Assembly (NCBI RefSeq): GCF_026262505.1
Contig: NC_067207.1
Location: 4,224,252 to 4,288,251, forward strand
DNA: 64,000 nucleotides
Direction: 5' to 3'
From: Trichomonas vaginalis G3
Lineage: Eukaryota; Parabasalia; Trichomonadida; Trichomonadidae
Positions 10,171 through 21,847 of this stretch are shown here, one piece after another. The notes below the pieces were generated by a model that saw nothing but the letters and a program-made list of their open reading frames with translations, made no database searches and had not been told where the DNA came from. Every line of letters begins with the position of its first letter. Within the stretch, counting starts at the first letter, position 1. The translations under genes were made by a program, and so were the position numbers.

Positions 10171-10203
10171 GGGGCTTCCCAGGGGCTGCGCCCCTTCTAG
10201 CCC
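10171..10203 (+). repeat. Second terminal-type hairpin, Maverick 1
   Basis: The same design as the terminal hairpin (GGGGCTTCC, stem, loop, stem, TCTAGCCC) about 90 bases further in, but the inner stem is GGGGC/GCCCC around TGC instead of GGCAC/GTGCC. Confidence 0.8.
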
Positions 10204-10265
10204 ATAAAATTTTTGAGAGTCGTTGCTGTTGACTTTTTTTGTAGAGGACTCAAAATAGTATAACT

Positions 10266-10548
10266 ATGTCCGGACAAGTAAGGGTCTATCGTCGCTACAG
10301 GAAAAGTTACGGGCGTTCCAAGGAAGTATACTTTGAGAGACTCTTTAGAAACTTTAGACGTTTTACATAACCATCCATGTTTTTACTTTACATCCGATAA
10401 AAGTGGTTTGGAAACCGTTATGAGATGGTTAGAGGACATACATGACTATGATTTTAGATATGACAATATAGAATATGAGAGAGGTCCTATAAACCGGAGA
10501 AAGTGTCATATAAACATCTGTCAAAAGCCTCTTTTTAACTTCACTTAA
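10266..10548 (+). pseudogene. Maverick 1: small basic protein fragment joined to a methyltransferase-tail duplicate
   Basis: The first part begins MSGQVRVYRRYRKSYGRSK, an Arg/Lys/Tyr-rich opening also seen at about 44,475 in Maverick 2; its role is unknown, perhaps nucleic-acid binding. The second part (10,333 on) is a near copy of the C-terminal third of the element's own adenine methyltransferase (gene at 32,712-33,530). This shows an internal duplication from the right to the left end of the element. Confidence 0.7.
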
Positions 10549-10549
10549 A

Positions 10550-13500
10550 ATGCCACGTAAGATACGTAAGAATATACGTAAGAGGAAGAGAGCATTGAAA
10601 CATCCAATAGTAAGACTAACACCACAACAACAGTTGCAACAACAAATGCTGAATGACCCCACTATGTTGCAACAAATGTCAAGCAATCCTATGCTTTTAA
10701 ACCGAGTTCTTGGTGCACAGAGTGGAGGTTTAAGAGCGGCACTTTTAGCGAAAATGGCAGGCTATGGTGGAGCTGCAGACGGAACAGCCTATAACCCTCA
10801 AAGTCAAATGAATTTGAGTTCACTCAAAAATCAAATAACAGATGTCAAAAAGTCAAACATAGACATACAGAAACAAATAAGTGAAAACGAAAAGAAACTA
10901 GAATATGACAGACACACAAAGAAACTCAATGAGTTAAACGTAGAGAAAAAGAAGAAAGAAGAACAACTGAAAGAACTAAGTACAGAGGAATATGCGAAAA
11001 AAGTGTCAGAAAAAGCAGCAGAAGTAGCAAAAATGGAACAAGATGTCATAAATTTGAAAAACCATACTACTCAATATAAAGTACTGAAAGATGAAGAGAT
11101 AAAACAAAAAGCCCTGAAGACATATATGGATAGCGATGAGTATAAAAAGAAGTTGAAGCAAATGTAAAGGCAGAAAAACTTTTACAGTTGCAAAACAAAC
11201 CGTACAGTATGAAAACTTAGCACAAGAAAGTAAAAATAACGACGCAGCCATGCAAAAGGCAATGAAAAGCGCAGAATATATAAAAGCTAACAATGACTGG
11301 TTAGATGCCCAAGCCAACGCTAAAGCAGCCCAACTCATAGGGTCAATAAGGACAAAAATACAAGCGGATGAAGACAGTTCAAATGAAGCTTTAACAAATG
11401 CTGACTTTAAGAACGCCTTCGAAGCTCTTCATAGTAAGGTGAAACAAGTGAACGACTTCTCATCTGGAAAGAAACTGAAGTCTGAAGGTTTCGACAAAGA
11501 GTTAAAAGAAGTAGTAGCACAAAATATGACGAAAATAACAGATGCAGCAACGAGACAGGCAGTTCAAAGTGCCTATGACGCCGTTAGAGCAACTGTTGTG
11601 AAAAGTCAAGAAAAAGAGTTACAACAGACCAAAACAGACCTAGTAAATGCTTTCTTAAGAACGAAAAGTCAGGTAGGACATTACGCTGCAGATGGAACAT
11701 ATGTGCCAGCTGGTGGAACTTATATACCAGCTGGTGGAACTTATATACTAGCTAGTGGAACTTATATACCACCAAACCCTCCAAGAGAAGCACCTGCACC
11801 AGGACTACCTAAAACATTTACATCGTCACATGGACACAGACACAGGCATGCACCAAAACCAACACAACAACCAACACAACAACCAACACAACAACCAGCA
11901 CAACAACCAGCACAACAACCACCTCCACAACCAGCACAGCAACCAACAGTTCAAAACCCTGCACAACAACCAACACAACAACCAACACAACAACCAACAG
12001 TTCAAAATCCAGCACAGCAACCAACAGTTCAAAACCCTGCACAACAACAACAACCACAAACAGAGCAAGGACATAAAAGAAGTAGAGAACAAGGAAACCA
12101 AGAATTCTTAAAAATGCTTAAAGAAGAGTATGGTTACCCAGATAGTATTGACTTTAGTGACAGATATAAAGAAGCTATTAGAAAGTTCAAGGATGGAAAT
12201 ACTGACCCGAACCTATTTAGCTTTATGGCTCTGCACCAAAGGGGATATAATCTCAAACCTGGAAAATACAAGCTCGCTAATGGATATGATTTAATAGCAT
12301 ATCATCCAAATGACATGGATGAATTTACTCCGAGATATTTGATGTCAGAGCTAAATGACAATTTAACTCTCTTCATGAAACGCGTAAAAAATAGAGACGG
12401 AACGAAAGAAGAAAGGTTTGTGAGTCCGGATGACTTAGAAAGGGAACTTGTTGAAAACGGTCTCGGAATATATGAAATGCCAGCAGATGAGGTACAAGAA
12501 ACTCCACAGGAAGAAATAGTTCAGATACAACCAGACATGGAAGAAATAGTTCAGCAACAACAGCTAGAAGAGCCTGAAGGAAACGAACAAGCCCCTCCTT
12601 TGGAAACTAACTTCACAGAACTAGATGAAGATTTGGAACAGCCGAAAAATCTTGACCCTCAACAAGTGTATGCGGTGAAGATGGAATCTTTCCAAGAGTC
12701 TAAAAAAAATTCGGCTGACATAGTAGAAGAATATCGAAAAATGTTTGCCGACATACAAAAGACTCCAACACCAGATGAAAATATTCAGCATAGAATGGAA
12801 GTACTGAAAGAAAATGTACACAAATACAACAACCCTTTTTACTTACGAGCATTTAACGTTCAATCTTCGGATGAACTCGGTGAAAATAAAAGGTTAAATT
12901 TCAAGAAAACATATAGAAATGAAACATTGTTTAAAGTTCATTCAGAACCTAACCAAGATGGAAACAAACCTACTTTTGTTTCTGCAGACGATGGAACTAC
13001 AATGAGATGGGGTCATAAAGCTAATCCGGATAGGTGGTTCATAAACTTACAACCACAATTCCAAGGAAGTTGTAGACGCAATGGAAGTCAATGGTGAACG
13101 AGATATAGCTGGTATTTTAAGCGCGGCTTTAATGCCATTGAAAGATATGAAACATGCAGATATTTTGGACCAGTATGAAATGAACATGGCTGATGGAAAT
13201 ATAACACCTGACGTTCTAGAACATTTATCTCAAAAACTACACAGAACCATAGAGATGGTATATTTGGTGAAGAGTTTAGAAAGAAAGTTAGGGAGAGCGA
13301 AGGAAGAGAACCTATTGTACATGACCTTGCAAACGAAAGTGTTTGCAAAATGTCATAAAAACTTACTTTGCAGACGATGAACTGAGAAGGGATGAATATT
13401 TAAGAAAACTCAAATGGACAGTACCAAATGAAATGTTAGTATTGAAAAACATGTTCTTGACAAAATAAAACCAACTACAGAAATAAACGACGCAAGACTG

Positions 13501-14010
13501 AAAGATTGGGTAAAGCTTTCCCATTCACAAAAGATATAGTTGGTAACATGGAAAGAAAACCAGAAGGCTACAAAAACATATATTTGGAAACGAGCTTATT
13601 CCATATGGACAGGCACTGTTTGAAGAGCTTGAACCGGAAACTCAGGACAGAGTCATGCAAACAATACGCAAAGACTCAAATACAAACTATGACAAACTCT
13701 TTCTAGGATATAGGTTACCTGAGATGGGCGACCAGAGCCCAAAGGCAAAAAGGGCATGGAAAATTTGCAACATACTAGATGAACATGAGGCAAAGATGCA
13801 ACAACTTGAAGCAGAGGGCAAGTTACCAAAAGCGACACCAAAGAAGAAGAGAAGAGTAGAACAAAGTGAAAGTAGTGAAGAAGTAACTTCATCTAGTGAA
13901 AGTAGTGGCAATGAAGGAAAAAGAAGAGTTAAAAACTCAGTCAGGAAGAAAGTAAAGCTTGGTCCACGTGGGTTCTATTATGACATTAAAATCCAACTAT
14001 TCTATATATT
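10550..14010 (+). pseudogene. Maverick 1: large coiled-coil, P/Q-rich structural-type protein
   Basis: The gene opens with a very basic segment (MPRKIRKNIRKRKR) and a Gln/Met/Leu-rich stretch. It continues through a long Lys/Glu coiled coil (about 10,800-11,650), short GGTYIPA repeats (about 11,690-11,770), a PAQQPT/VQNPAQQ repeat tract (about 11,860-12,060), a globular second half, and a basic Ser/Glu-rich tail ending just before the capsid gene. The counterpart in Maverick 2 is 44,683-48,039. No enzyme motif is seen. Its position directly before the capsid gene, its size (over 1,000 codons) and basic ends suggest a virion core or scaffold protein. The copy is broken. Confidence 0.6.
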
Positions 14011-14024
14011 TTTACCCATATGAA

Positions 14025-15632
14025 ATGTACGCCGCTCAGAATATAACGCCAACAGTTTTGGATGCCATGAATGGAAATGTTTCCGAATGGTATAACGAAT
14101 GCGACAATGCCATTAGAAGGTCAGAAATAGTTCCTGGAACTTACGAATATACAACTGCTGTTTCTTATGGAAACGTAGGTGAGTTTGGAGAAGGTTCTTC
14201 AACAACAGTAGATATTGCTTGCGACAGGTTTCATATAATTTCTATTGACAACTCTTTCTTATACGTGGAACAAGACATTGAAATAAAACCTTCTGCCAAG
14301 TTGTCTGACAAGAAAGGTTGCAATGGAATTTTCTATGTCGGATACCAATATGCTCCAGAAGTTTTCATGGGATATAAGATATATTCTAACTCTGACTTAG
14401 TTCAAACAGTAACATGGGCAAACTATGAATGGTTCGCTTTGAGAAACTCAGTACAACCACAAGCTAGAGAACAAACAGACCAGTATGCAACTATTGAGAA
14501 AATAAGAAGACTTGACCCTAACGTTCCAGGAGTTTATGTTGACCTTTCTGGACAAACTGCAGCAGCAGTAACCAAAGTAAAACTGAAACTTAGAGTTCCT
14601 TTGTCATCTTTCCTCATCTTCAGGTTTTTAAGATACTTGCCAAACTGGGCAGGAAAAATTTCTATCGAACTTACTCCAAGCAAAAATAACTTAGTCATTG
14701 CACCAACGCAAGACCCATTCACTCTTACAGACGTAAAGGGAGCAAATCAAACGTCATTCGCCGACTTTTGCAAAGACAAAGTTGACTTAGACTTTGGTTT
14801 CTCAAACCTCAACACTGAAGTAAACTACTACTTCAATGCTGCTGGAACTGCTTGGGACCCAGTTAAGTTCACATGCGAAAAGTTTGAATGCAAGAGAATA
14901 GAAAGCAGACTTGCAGTCTATATGTTGGACCCAGATATTTCAAATGCTTTAGCTGCCAAATATATTGCAGTTCCACTTATGTTCCCTATACACCAAATAT
15001 CTGTCAAAGACTTTGCAGGTGAAGTTGGAAACCAAAGTGCTGACCCAGGTGCAAGAACAGATATTGCCTTAACAACTGCAATGAAACATGCAGATACTAT
15101 GTTTGTTCTTTTCAGACGAACTATAAATGACTATTCTTGTTTCTACAACCCTGGTATTAAATATCATATAAACATAGATGGCAAATATTATCCAAGAGAA
15201 GAATATTCTACAGTTGAGGATATGAGGTCATACAACTTGACATTAGATGCTATGAACTTTAACAACAACTTTACAACAACCATTAACCCTGAAATGCAAA
15301 GTTCTATTATGCCATATGTGAAAGTATGGACTCATACAGGAGGTCAAAAAACTCAATATACAAATGGAGACCGTTCAAACTTTTGGCTTGGCATTCCATT
15401 TGCTGACTCAGAAGACTTTATGGGTGGTATTTCAACTGTTGGTACAGTTCAAATACAATATACTGGTGACAGAGACGGTCCAGATGAATTGAAAGCAAAG
15501 AAGTTTACAAAACCAATAGCACTTTTCACGGAAGATGCTCTTTTGAAATTCGTTCGATGAAACCTGCTGGGGCTCCTCAGATTGGTATAACGACAGCTTC
15601 CATCGAGCAGATTTTGGCAGCAGGTCAGTAAG
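14025..15632 (+). pseudogene. Maverick 1: major capsid protein (double jelly-roll type), nearly whole
   Basis: Begins MYAAQNITPTVLDAMNGNVS. The strand-rich body with PLSSFLIFRFLRYLPNWAGK followed by a strand-turn-strand is typical of Polinton/virophage double jelly-roll capsid proteins, as are the length (a little over 500 residues) and place after a large structural gene. Counterpart in Maverick 2: 48,072-49,679. Expected role: hexon-like trimers of an icosahedral shell. The copy is close to whole but should be treated as broken. Confidence 0.75.
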
Positions 15633-15940
15633 TTGTTCTTGAACTGACTTCTCTCCGTCAAATATTGACAGTACGCCAGTTTTGACATAGTATTGTATTA
15701 TAAACTTACCTTTAGAAATATCGGTCAGTTTTGTTGTTATATTTTTGTCTGCTTCAAGAACTTTCACCATCTCGGTTATACCAACTTTCTTTGCTTTATG
15801 AAAATATTTTGGTTCAGCAAAGACTGCTATTCTATAACATTTTCCATTGTTTGTGTAAAGAACTCTGTCAATGAACTTGTATTGTTTGTGTGTGTAAACT
15901 TTGTTTGCTTCAATTCGAAGAGATACTCAAATACGTCCAT
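15630..15940 (-). pseudogene. Maverick 1: small minus-strand protein, unknown
   Basis: Starts MDVFEYLFEL at 15,940 and runs towards the capsid gene tail, on the opposite strand. Where it ends is unclear because the frame stays open into antisense capsid sequence. Conserved in Maverick 2 (to 49,991). No motif recognised; this copy is broken. Confidence 0.45.
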
Positions 15941-15958
15941 CTTTTTATTCTAAGTAAA

Positions 15959-16541
15959 ATGTCATTTCCGAAAAATAGAAGCGTAAGTGTTTCAAAAGGT
16001 TTAATGGCGGTGGCAGATGTGAAGTTAAATTCACCAACTCAAACAAACAGTCAAAGTGTTGTTGTCAATGTCAAAGACAGAGATGTTGAAGTGGGGAAAC
16101 CATACGAAGACGAAGATGGTATAACAATAGTTCCTGTAAAAGAACAACCAACATACCCTGAAGTTAGCAGAGACTTAAGTTCTGTTGCAGATATTCGAAA
16201 CGACTACCAACAACTGAAAGACAAACTTAAAAACTCAGGAGAAGATTTGTCAAGCTTTAGGTATAATGTTAAACTTGGTCGAACACAACCCTGTAAAAGT
16301 GAACTCATATGTCATTGCACCTCATGAAGTTTTGAAAGAACTATTGAAACTTTTGACAGAGGCAGACGATATAAACATCAAAGAAATCGAACCCGACATT
16401 GCTTGCTGTGGTGTTTCATATAATGTCATTGACAAGATATACGTTATGAAAGGAGGTGAAACGTTGAACTTAAAGTATAGTTTCCCAGACGTTATAAAAA
16501 TATTTGACGACCACAACATTTCATTAAAATTTAGTTGCTAA
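15959..16541 (+). pseudogene. Maverick 1: conserved protein of about 190 residues, unknown
   Basis: Begins MSFPKNRSVSVSKGLMAVAD and ends ISLKFSC with a TAA that lies a few bases before the next start. It sits between the capsid and probable penton genes, so a virion role is plausible. No known domain was recognised. Counterpart in Maverick 2: 50,010-50,589. Broken here. Confidence 0.55.
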
Positions 16542-16545
16542 GTAA

Positions 16546-17351
16546 ATGGCAGAAGACATAGTGGTTTATACTATTACGACTAAAAACCCTGAGTCATATA
16601 ATTCTATAACAACAAACTTACAAAGTCCTCAAGGACGATATTGTAAACTGACCTTAAACACGATGACGACTAAAGCCTGTTTTGCTCTTTTGACACCAGA
16701 AGACTTTGTTGTTGTGAATGGTAAAAAAATACTCCTTTGAAGATACTTACTCAGATATACCACCAACAGGTTTTGTTGACTTATTTAATACTTTAAGGAC
16801 GGATGTAACATGTGCTGCAACTAGAGCAGGTTTCATTATGTTTGGATGTCCGACTGAGTTTACTATAAACGATATGAGCTATAATACAAAACTTATATCT
16901 GGTTTTTACTACCAACAATTTCCTATAACAGGAAAAGGTGTCATACAAGGTTTGTCTGTTCCATTGACTTTAAGTACACCTATTTTATATATTGTTTCAA
17001 ACTTAGGTTCAAAGTGCTATTCGAATGTGGACAGAAACTACTATGACCAAAAGATACTCATGCGTATAAACAACACATTCTCTGCTGGTTTGCCTATTGT
17101 TCATTCGAATGCAGAGTTTTCAGCTTTAGTGAACTCAAACACTTTAGCAAATAAACTTAACCTTAGTTGACGCAAACTTTGTTCCTGTAAAACTTTTATG
17201 TCCTATGTATTTGTCAATGACGGCAGAAAGTTTCGAATTGGAAGATGCAACTGGTGAAAGTATTGTACTACAAGAACAACTTCAACAACAAATAGCTCAA
17301 GAACAACAAATGCAACAAATGGAACAAATGCAACAACAAAGTCAAGAATAA
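16546..17351 (+). pseudogene. Maverick 1: probable penton (minor capsid) protein
   Basis: About 265 residues, beta-strand-rich body (YSFEDTYSDIPPTGF, ISGFYYQQFPI, GLSVPLTLSTP) and a Gln-rich tail (LQQQIAQEQQMQQM). Size and placement next to the major capsid gene fit the single jelly-roll penton of Polintons, but I see no diagnostic motif, so the call rests on context. Counterpart in Maverick 2: 50,594-51,382. Broken here. Confidence 0.5.
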
Positions 17352-17380
17352 AAAAATATTTTTTTTTTATTTTTATAAAA

Positions 17381-18610
17381 ATGTACAGAATAGACGTTTC
17401 AGATTTTTATGACTTCCAAGCCTTCAGAAATATGTGTCCATTTCGAGACTATAACAAAGCAGTCGAGAATTTGAAACGTTTTAGTCATTTATGTCGACTC
17501 TGCCCCAGAATGTTATGTCATGAAAGAATGGGATGTTGTCTTTAACAAACCAAGAGCGACAATAGTTTCAGAACAAGAATGTAAACAGAAACTTAAGAAA
17601 ATAAAGTCGTACAAGTTGGTATGAAGATGTTAGATGCTTGGGATATCTTATTGTCAAAGTTAGAAGATTTTTCAGTTCGTGGTATAAAGTTCTATACACC
17701 ATCTCCAAACTTCTATTCTATCTTCACTGGATATAAATACGAACAAGTAGAATGGAAAGAAAATGTTATAGAAGCTTGGTTAGACCATGTCAAAGAAATT
17801 ATATGCAATGGAAACGAAAGAGTCTATGAGTATATCTTATGTTGGTTTGCAAACATCTTACAACATCCAAGTGCTAAAAATGAAACTGCTCTCATCATAA
17901 TTGGAAAACAAGGAACAGGTAAGAAACTTTCTTTACAGATATCTTATGCAAACTGTTAGAGGGCTATTCGAACCGAATATGACAAACTTAGAAAACATCT
18001 GCGGTAAATTTAACTCTTCAATAGAGAATATGAAACTTATAGTATGTAACGAACTTCAAAGTATAGATACAACAAAGGTTTTAAACTCAGATGCTTTGAA
18101 GAGTCTTATAACAGACAAAGTTGGAGTTGTTGAAAGAAAATATAAAGACCAAAGAGTTTGTGAAAATGTTGCAAACTTCGTCATGGTTTCAAACAACGCC
18201 GTTCCGATGAAGTTAGAAAGTTCTGACAGAAGATATGTAGTTTCAGAACGTCAGATTCTCATATGCAAGATACAGAATATTTTGACGACTTAGCAGAAAC
18301 TTTGACATCTGACTTTTACAACCACTTGTTCTCATATTTCATGACATTAGATATTTCAAAGTTCAATCCAAGACAAATTCCACATACCGAAGAGAGACAA
18401 ACATTGTTAGAAGCAAAAAGAGTGTATATGAACTGTTCATAGATGAAACTGACTTGAGTGTTTAGATGAAAGGTCATTGTACGATTCGTATAAACAGTAT
18501 TGTCAAGAGTATGGTTATATGACAGCGTCTAAACGAACATTCTTGCAAATGTCAAAAGTCTTTTAGACGTACAGAATGGTGTATATACAAAGAAAAATTT
18601 TTCTGAGTAA
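17381..18610 (+). pseudogene. Maverick 1: superfamily 3 helicase (D5-like)
   Basis: Homologue of the whole gene at 51,412-52,647. The Walker A region (IIIGKQGTGK), Walker B-like VCNEL and the sensor-type VSNN motif mark an SF3 replicative helicase of the poxvirus D5/virophage kind. Preceded by the element's usual T-rich start signature. Broken in this element. Confidence 0.75.
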
Positions 18611-18647
18611 ATTTTAAAAAAAATATTTTTTTTATCCGATAGAAAAG

Positions 18648-19067
18648 ATGACGAAATTCATCTCAGTAAACAAGTACATGTCAGGACTTAAAGAAGAACT
18701 AGACCCATTCACATATATTTGAATGTTTACTTCTACCATTTTGAAAAGTCTTCATTTGACAAAGTTTAGAACATCGAACCAGTTAAGTTTGCTATTGTGA
18801 CTAAAAATGGTGCGAAATTTGAAGACTTAGACATAGAAGGTTGTTAACAGTCAAAGAAAGTTTTGACAGAAGGTTTCAAACCTTAAAGAAGGCAAAGCAT
18901 ACAAACTTGTTATACTTATGAACCAAAGAAAGCAGACGACTATGAATATTATGAGTCTAAGATAGTTGAAGTTCAAGGTAAATTGGGTAAAAAGATTTTA
19001 GAGTCTAAGCCAGTGTTTTGCTCCTAAAGAGGAAGAGAACATTGACATTGACCCAGAAATGTTCTAA
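18648..19067 (+). pseudogene. Maverick 1: small acidic-tailed protein after the helicase
   Basis: Counterpart of the whole 139-residue gene at 52,685-53,104. It begins with a lysine/serine-rich start and ends in an acidic tail (EEENIDIDPEMF). An acidic C-terminus after a compact domain recalls single-strand DNA-binding proteins, which would suit its position beside the helicase; that is inference only. Broken here. Confidence 0.5.
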
Positions 19068-19083
19068 AAATAAAATTTTATTT

Positions 19084-19530
19084 TTACATGTCATATCTCC
19101 CCTTCTCTGGCTCTGGTTCTTTCTTCTCTTCTTCTACTTTCTTTTCTTTCTTTTCTCTCTTCTTCTTCTCTGGTGGAGTTATGTCAAACTTCTCAGAACC
19201 ATATTTTTGTAAAAGGTCTTTGTCCTTTAATAGCTCTTCTATTCTGTTTTCTATTTCATTTTCAAGAACAGCGCATGTGTCTTCTCTTTGCATTCTAAGA
19301 AGTTTGTTGGACTTCATCTCTCCAAGAGGCGTCATCTCTGTCAACAAGTCTGTCATTGACAAATTTTAAGACTGCTCTGCTTAAGGTTTTATGGTTCTTG
19401 TCATATTCCCAGAAACAGAACTTTAGAACAAATTCACCTTTCTTGTTTACATATGTAAGATTTTATGGTCGACAGATGTTTTGCTGTCGAAAAGCTTGTC
19501 TCGAATATAGATAGCGAAATCGCTAGACAT
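19084..19530 (-). pseudogene. Maverick 1: minus-strand protein with Lys/Glu-rich tail
   Basis: Counterpart of the whole 148-residue gene at 53,121-53,567. It ends in a highly charged run of Lys, Glu and Pro. Convergent with the preceding gene and divergent from the ATPase gene. Function unknown; broken here. Confidence 0.5.
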
Positions 19531-19565
19531 TCCTAAAAGATAAAAATTTTAATTTTTCTAAAAAT

Positions 19566-20440
19566 ATGTTAGAAAAAAAGTTTGCTGACATTGACAAAAA
19601 ATTTGAGAATGTTTTAAATAAGAACAAGAGGAAGTTGGAAAATGCTCAGATAAAACCCATACATGACAAGTTCTTATTTGCTCAGAATGGTATAACAGGT
19701 CTAATTGCACCACCTGGGTCGGGTAAGACTTTCACTTATCTTAAAATGGCTGCACAACAACAAGAACTAGATGAGAAGAACCCATTCTATGAGTTAGTAG
19801 TCATTTGTAGTACTTCGGGTCAATTTGACCAAACCGTCAATTCGTTCAAAGATTATTAAAAAAAGTCTAAGTTAGTATGTATAAAGGATACTGAGTTGTT
19901 AGATTGGATAAAGAAGTACCAAAGAAGAGTTTTGAAGTACAATGCTATAAATGAGTATGTCAATTCTAAGTTTAAAGACCCAAATGAGGAAATGCAGAGA
20001 ATATTAAGAGAAGAAACACTTCAGAAACAAACAGAAAGAGATAGAATACATTTCGAAGAAATTGCAATCTTACGATTGGAAGACTTACCCTCACAGATGT
20101 CTTCTTATCTTAGATGACTTTGCTTCTCATCCTTTGTTAAAGAATAGAGAACAAGACATGTGTCGAATTCTTAAGAAGCTCAGACACTTTAACATCTCAG
20201 TTGTCATTTTTGTACAGACAGCCAAGAGTTTAAGTAAGGATGTAAAGAGAATACTTACTGACATTGTACTTTCCCCGGATTGTCCGAAGACGATTTCATG
20301 GAACTTATGAAAGAGTCCATGGCAGGTAAGTTTGACAGACATGAACTATGGGAGAAGTACAAAGTCATACAAGACCCTCATACTTCTTTCAGAATTCATA
20401 TCTACGCAAACAAAGTTCAAATTGTAAAAAGTCAAGCTTG
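19566..20440 (+). pseudogene. Maverick 1: genome-packaging ATPase (FtsK/HerA, A32-like)
   Basis: Walker A LIAPPGSGKTFTYLK and Walker B CLLILDDFAS-type motifs with the short spacing and overall size of the A32/Polinton packaging ATPase. Counterpart at 53,604-54,479. Expected to pump DNA into the capsid. Broken here. Confidence 0.75.
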
Positions 20441-20499
20441 AAAAATGTAAGTGTTTTAGTCTTAGTCTGTTGTGGTGCTGGGGCTGTCGGTTCTTCTGG

Positions 20500-20870
20500 C
20501 TTTGGAATGGACTCGGTTGGTGGTACGTCGGACATTCGTTTGTGTCCTGTCGGAAGGAAGGACTTTTCCTGTCGGAAGGAAGGACTTTTCCTGTCGGAAA
20601 GAAAAATTTTTCCTGTCGGAAGGAAAAACTTTTCCTGTTGGAAGGAAAAACTTTTTCTGAAGTTCGACCAAAAAGTTCTCAATTTTCGAAAATTTGAATG
20701 GTTTACGGACGAACAACTGGAAAAATTTTTCCTGTCGGAAAGAAAAATTTTTCCTGTCGGAAGGAAATTTTTTTCCTGTTGGAAGGAAATTTTTTTCCTG
20801 TTGGAAGGAAAAACTTTTCCTGTTGGAAGGAAATTTTTTTCCTGTTGGAAGGAAGGACTCGGAATGCCAG
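20500..20870. repeat. 21-bp hairpin minisatellite in Maverick 1
   Basis: About ten copies of a ~21-base unit built on TTTTCCTGTCGGAAGGAAAA, in two runs (about 20,545-20,655 and 20,728-20,860) separated by a unique stretch. Each unit can fold on itself (TTTTCC with GGAAAA). A related array lies at 59,520-59,815. Next to it is the start of a Pro/Glu-rich reading frame (minus strand, SDVPPTESIPKPEEP). Confidence 0.8.
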
Positions 20871-20949
20871 AAGGATTTGACAAGACAATTTACCTTATAG
20901 AGCTACCTGAGCCATCTTTGGTGTCAAGCTTGAAAAATAAATGGTTCAT

Positions 20950-21760
20950 TTACTCTTCCTCTTTGAAGTTGTCAAAATACTCTGTTATTTTTTCCTTCAG
21001 TAGCGGTAAGTCTTCTTTGAATGTAAGTATTGTACAACCTTTCATATCATAGTGTGTTTTGAGGTAACGTATCTTGAACTATCTGTTTAACATCTTCATT
21101 TGGTGTCATTGAAATCGGTAAGTTTTCGCGATAGAACCAATTTCTGTCAGATTTGTAAATCTTAGCAAGGTCGTAAAAAGCTTTTGTTGTTTCTTCTGAC
21201 TAAATGCAACATAACCATATCTCTGTCTTCTTCATTTTCCATCTCTTCAGTGTAAATCATATACTTATAGTTCTTTTCCTTTCCTTTTGGTACCGAACGT
21301 GGTATTCTTTTCTGTATGTTTTTGTTTTTTTGCTTCAAGCTTGTTCTCTAGCTCTTCACGTTCTTGTCTATGAATTTCATCTAACATCATGAAAATATAA
21401 CAAGCGTAACGAGGTGAAGCCCACATTGCAACAGCATTTACTAAAAGTCTATGTACATACCAACCTCTCAAACCATTTGGCAAATTTTGACGATTTTCGT
21501 ACGGAATCTCGACCCGCGGTTTTCCGCCGGTCGCAAACATATGAGGAAATTCTTCTAAAAGTTCTTTTGTCTGTTGGTTTTTCAAACCAATGACGTGCTT
21601 GCTTTGTAGAACGAAGAGCATTCAAAATACTTTGCATTTGGTACATGTCATCTTTGACCGAACGAATGAGACGTAACTGTTTGTTATACTGTATGTACTC
21701 GTATTCTTCATTTATATCTTCATGAACGATAGCAGTTGTTGTGTTCTCTGTTGTTGACAT
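20950..21760 (-). pseudogene. Maverick 1: KilA-N/DUF3627-type regulator
   Basis: Homologue of the whole gene at 54,495-55,322. The KilA-N core GWYVHRLLVNAVAMWASPRY is followed by a Lys/Glu coiled coil and a C-terminal region like DUF3627. Such proteins in large DNA viruses bind DNA. Broken here. Confidence 0.65.
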
Positions 21761-21847
21761 TTCTGTCTTTACATACAAAATAAAAAATAAAATAAAAATA
21801 AAATTAGCGTTATTTTCTATCTTGTATAAAAGACCAAAATAAACGCT

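Noticed and set aside
11818-12101. Open frames on both strands through the CAACAACCA repeat tract
   Set aside because: The tract has few stop codons in any frame; the antisense Val/Leu-rich frames are composition artefacts of the P/Q-coding repeat.
10550-14010. Large left-arm gene as a highly diverged DNA polymerase B
   Set aside because: No polymerase motifs were seen, and the coiled-coil, P/Q-repeat and basic-tail composition fits a structural protein.
20348-21052. 234-codon plus-strand frame across the 21-bp minisatellite
   Set aside because: The unit length of 21 is a multiple of three, so any open unit stays open; the predicted peptide is just the repeat.
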